A stretch of DNA of 64,000 bases. It comes from a virus. The stretch covers positions 32,911 through 96,910 of IMG/VR virus record IMGVR_UViG_3300049793_000099, one strand, 5' to 3'. A model generated the notes under the pieces. That model ran no database searches and had not been told where the DNA came from. It saw only the letters and a program-made list of their open reading frames with translations. Position numbers and translations under genes: made by a program. Positions 63,178 through 64,000 of the stretch are shown one piece after another (the first letter of the stretch is position 1; each line of letters begins with the position of its first letter).

Positions 63178-64000
63178 TCATTTTGATTTAAAACTACAGC
63201 TTCAGTACTGAGTATAACTTTAGCAACAGATACTGCGTTCTCTAATGCACATCTAGTTACCTTTAATGGGTCTATAATATTTTCTTCAAATCTATTTGAA
63301 TTATGAAAATTTGAAGAACCATTATTTATAATTGTGAAATAAGGTTTTAATAAACTATTATATAAATAACTTTCTAAAGAATTATCTTCTTTTAAATTAA
63401 TATCTCCTTTAAGTTTAATTACTACTTTAAATAAAGCACTACCTCCACCTTCAACAATTCCTTCTTCTAATGCACAAGCTACAGCTTTAACAGCATCATC
63501 ATATCTATCGAAACGTTCTTTCATTTCAAGTTCCGATTTACCACCAACTTTAATAATAGATATTTTACCTTTAAGGTATTCAATTCTTTGTTTAATTAAA
63601 TCTTTATCGTGCTCAACTAATTCTATATTTTTAGATAATTCAATTAGGTTTTCTAATTTATCAGAAACATTTATAGAATCATCTTTAACTAATATACTAT
63701 TATTTTTAGATATTTTACAAGATTGTAATTTACCAAGAATATTTGTGTTATAAGATTTAGACAAATCAGTAATAAGTGTACTTCCAGTGAAGTCACATAA
63801 ATCTTGTAATAGATCTTTGCGGTGTTTAGAGAATCCTGGTGACTTAATAACACATATAGGTAATGATTGTGATAGAACAAACGTTTCAAGCTTTCTAAGA
63901 GTTTGTTCATGAATATCTTCAACAATTATTAATAATGAATTATTAGATTGTTGTGTTAATTCTAATATATTTCTAAAGTTTTCTAATTTTTCTAATTTAC
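63165..64000 (-). CDS. groEL: phage-encoded GroEL-type chaperonin, 5' part outside the window
   Basis: The open frame runs to the window edge without a start, so only the last 278 or so residues are visible. The apical-domain part reads LLIIVEDIHEQT and PGFSKHRKDLLQDL, matching GroEL LLIIAEDV and PGFGDRRKAMLQDI. The intermediate/equatorial part has KVGGKSELEMKERFDRY, DDAVKAVACALEEG and EGGGSAL (the Asp in DDAVKA is at the place of catalytic Asp398), then IIDPLKVTRCALENA and TEAVV. The segment between GGGSAL and IIDP is about 25 residues shorter than in E. coli and the GGM tail is absent. The TAG stop lies inside the terminase gene start. It probably folds capsid or cargo proteins. Confidence 0.9.
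   Translation of the reverse strand, partial: KLEKLENFRNILELTQQSNNSLLIIVEDIHEQTLRKLETFVLSQSLPICVIKSPGFSKHRKDLLQDLCDFTGSTLITDLSKSYNTNILGKLQSCKISKNNSILVKDDSINVSDKLENLIELSKNIELVEHDKDLIKQRIEYLKGKISIIKVGGKSELEMKERFDRYDDAVKAVACALEEGIVEGGGSALFKVVIKLKGDINLKEDNSLESYLYNSLLKPYFTIINNGSSNFHNSNRFEENIIDPLKVTRCALENAVSVAKVILSTEAVVLNQNEWKE

Noticed and set aside
63689-63925. 78-codon minus-strand frame overlapping the GroEL region
   Set aside because: The in-frame reading from the window edge gives clear GroEL apical motifs in another frame; this one is a shadow. The internal TTG at 63764 is also not the start of GroEL.
1-64000. tRNA genes, CRISPR arrays, integrase, insertion sequences
   Set aside because: I looked for T-loop GTTCGA-type motifs, regularly spaced repeats, recombinase motifs and terminal repeats and saw none; a tRNA search program could still find a divergent one.

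Overview
The window is a 64 kb piece of a very AT-rich, tightly packed, tailed double-stranded DNA phage genome. It is best read as a crAss-like (podovirus-type) phage of a Bacteroidetes host. The evidence is a 2124-residue virion protein with a DYDID motif, matching the DFDxD active-site signature of crAss-like virion RNA polymerases. Giant cargo genes lie beside it, and the virion order is terminase - portal - acidic scaffold - major capsid. Three intergenic regions carry promoter-like pairs of the Bacteroidetes type (TTTG/GTTG/TTAG, 20 bases, TAnnTTTG). Shine-Dalgarno sequences are not evident. Stops are mostly TAA, but TGA (often in ATGA overlaps) and TAG are also used, so the code looks standard.

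Layout. Positions 1-16.2 kb are read on the plus strand and hold early/metabolic genes. First comes an amide-bond-forming cluster: two amidoligase-family genes flanking a class II glutamine amidotransferase. Next is a repair/recombination set: a uracil-DNA-glycosylase-like protein lacking its catalytic residues, a RusA-like resolvase and a RecB-type nuclease. Then come a complete class I ribonucleotide reductase (nrdB, nrdA), a gene-free 307-base stretch that may encode a structured RNA, an SF2 helicase, MazG-like proteins, a metallophosphoesterase interrupted by an in-frame TGA, thyX and small membrane proteins. A strong bidirectional hairpin terminator near 16.2 kb separates this half from the rest.

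Positions 16.2-64 kb are read on the minus strand and hold the virion genes. From right to left they are: a phage GroEL (cut by the window end), terminase large subunit, portal, scaffold-like protein, major capsid protein, head/connector proteins, a fibre with YadA-like repeats, a lysis cassette (spanin-like pair, GH19 endolysin, membrane protein), two large fibres, a metallophosphoesterase, three connector-type proteins, a large tail protein, and five giant cargo proteins including the RNA polymerase and two with HExxH motifs.

How it fits together. The left half supplies nucleotides (RNR, ThyX, MazG) and DNA processing. The right half builds the capsid with a phage-encoded chaperonin, packages DNA, lyses the host and loads the capsid with a polymerase that would be injected to start transcription. 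I see no tRNA genes, integrase, CRISPR array or insertion sequence. All functional calls rest on reading motifs by eye; no database search was run.
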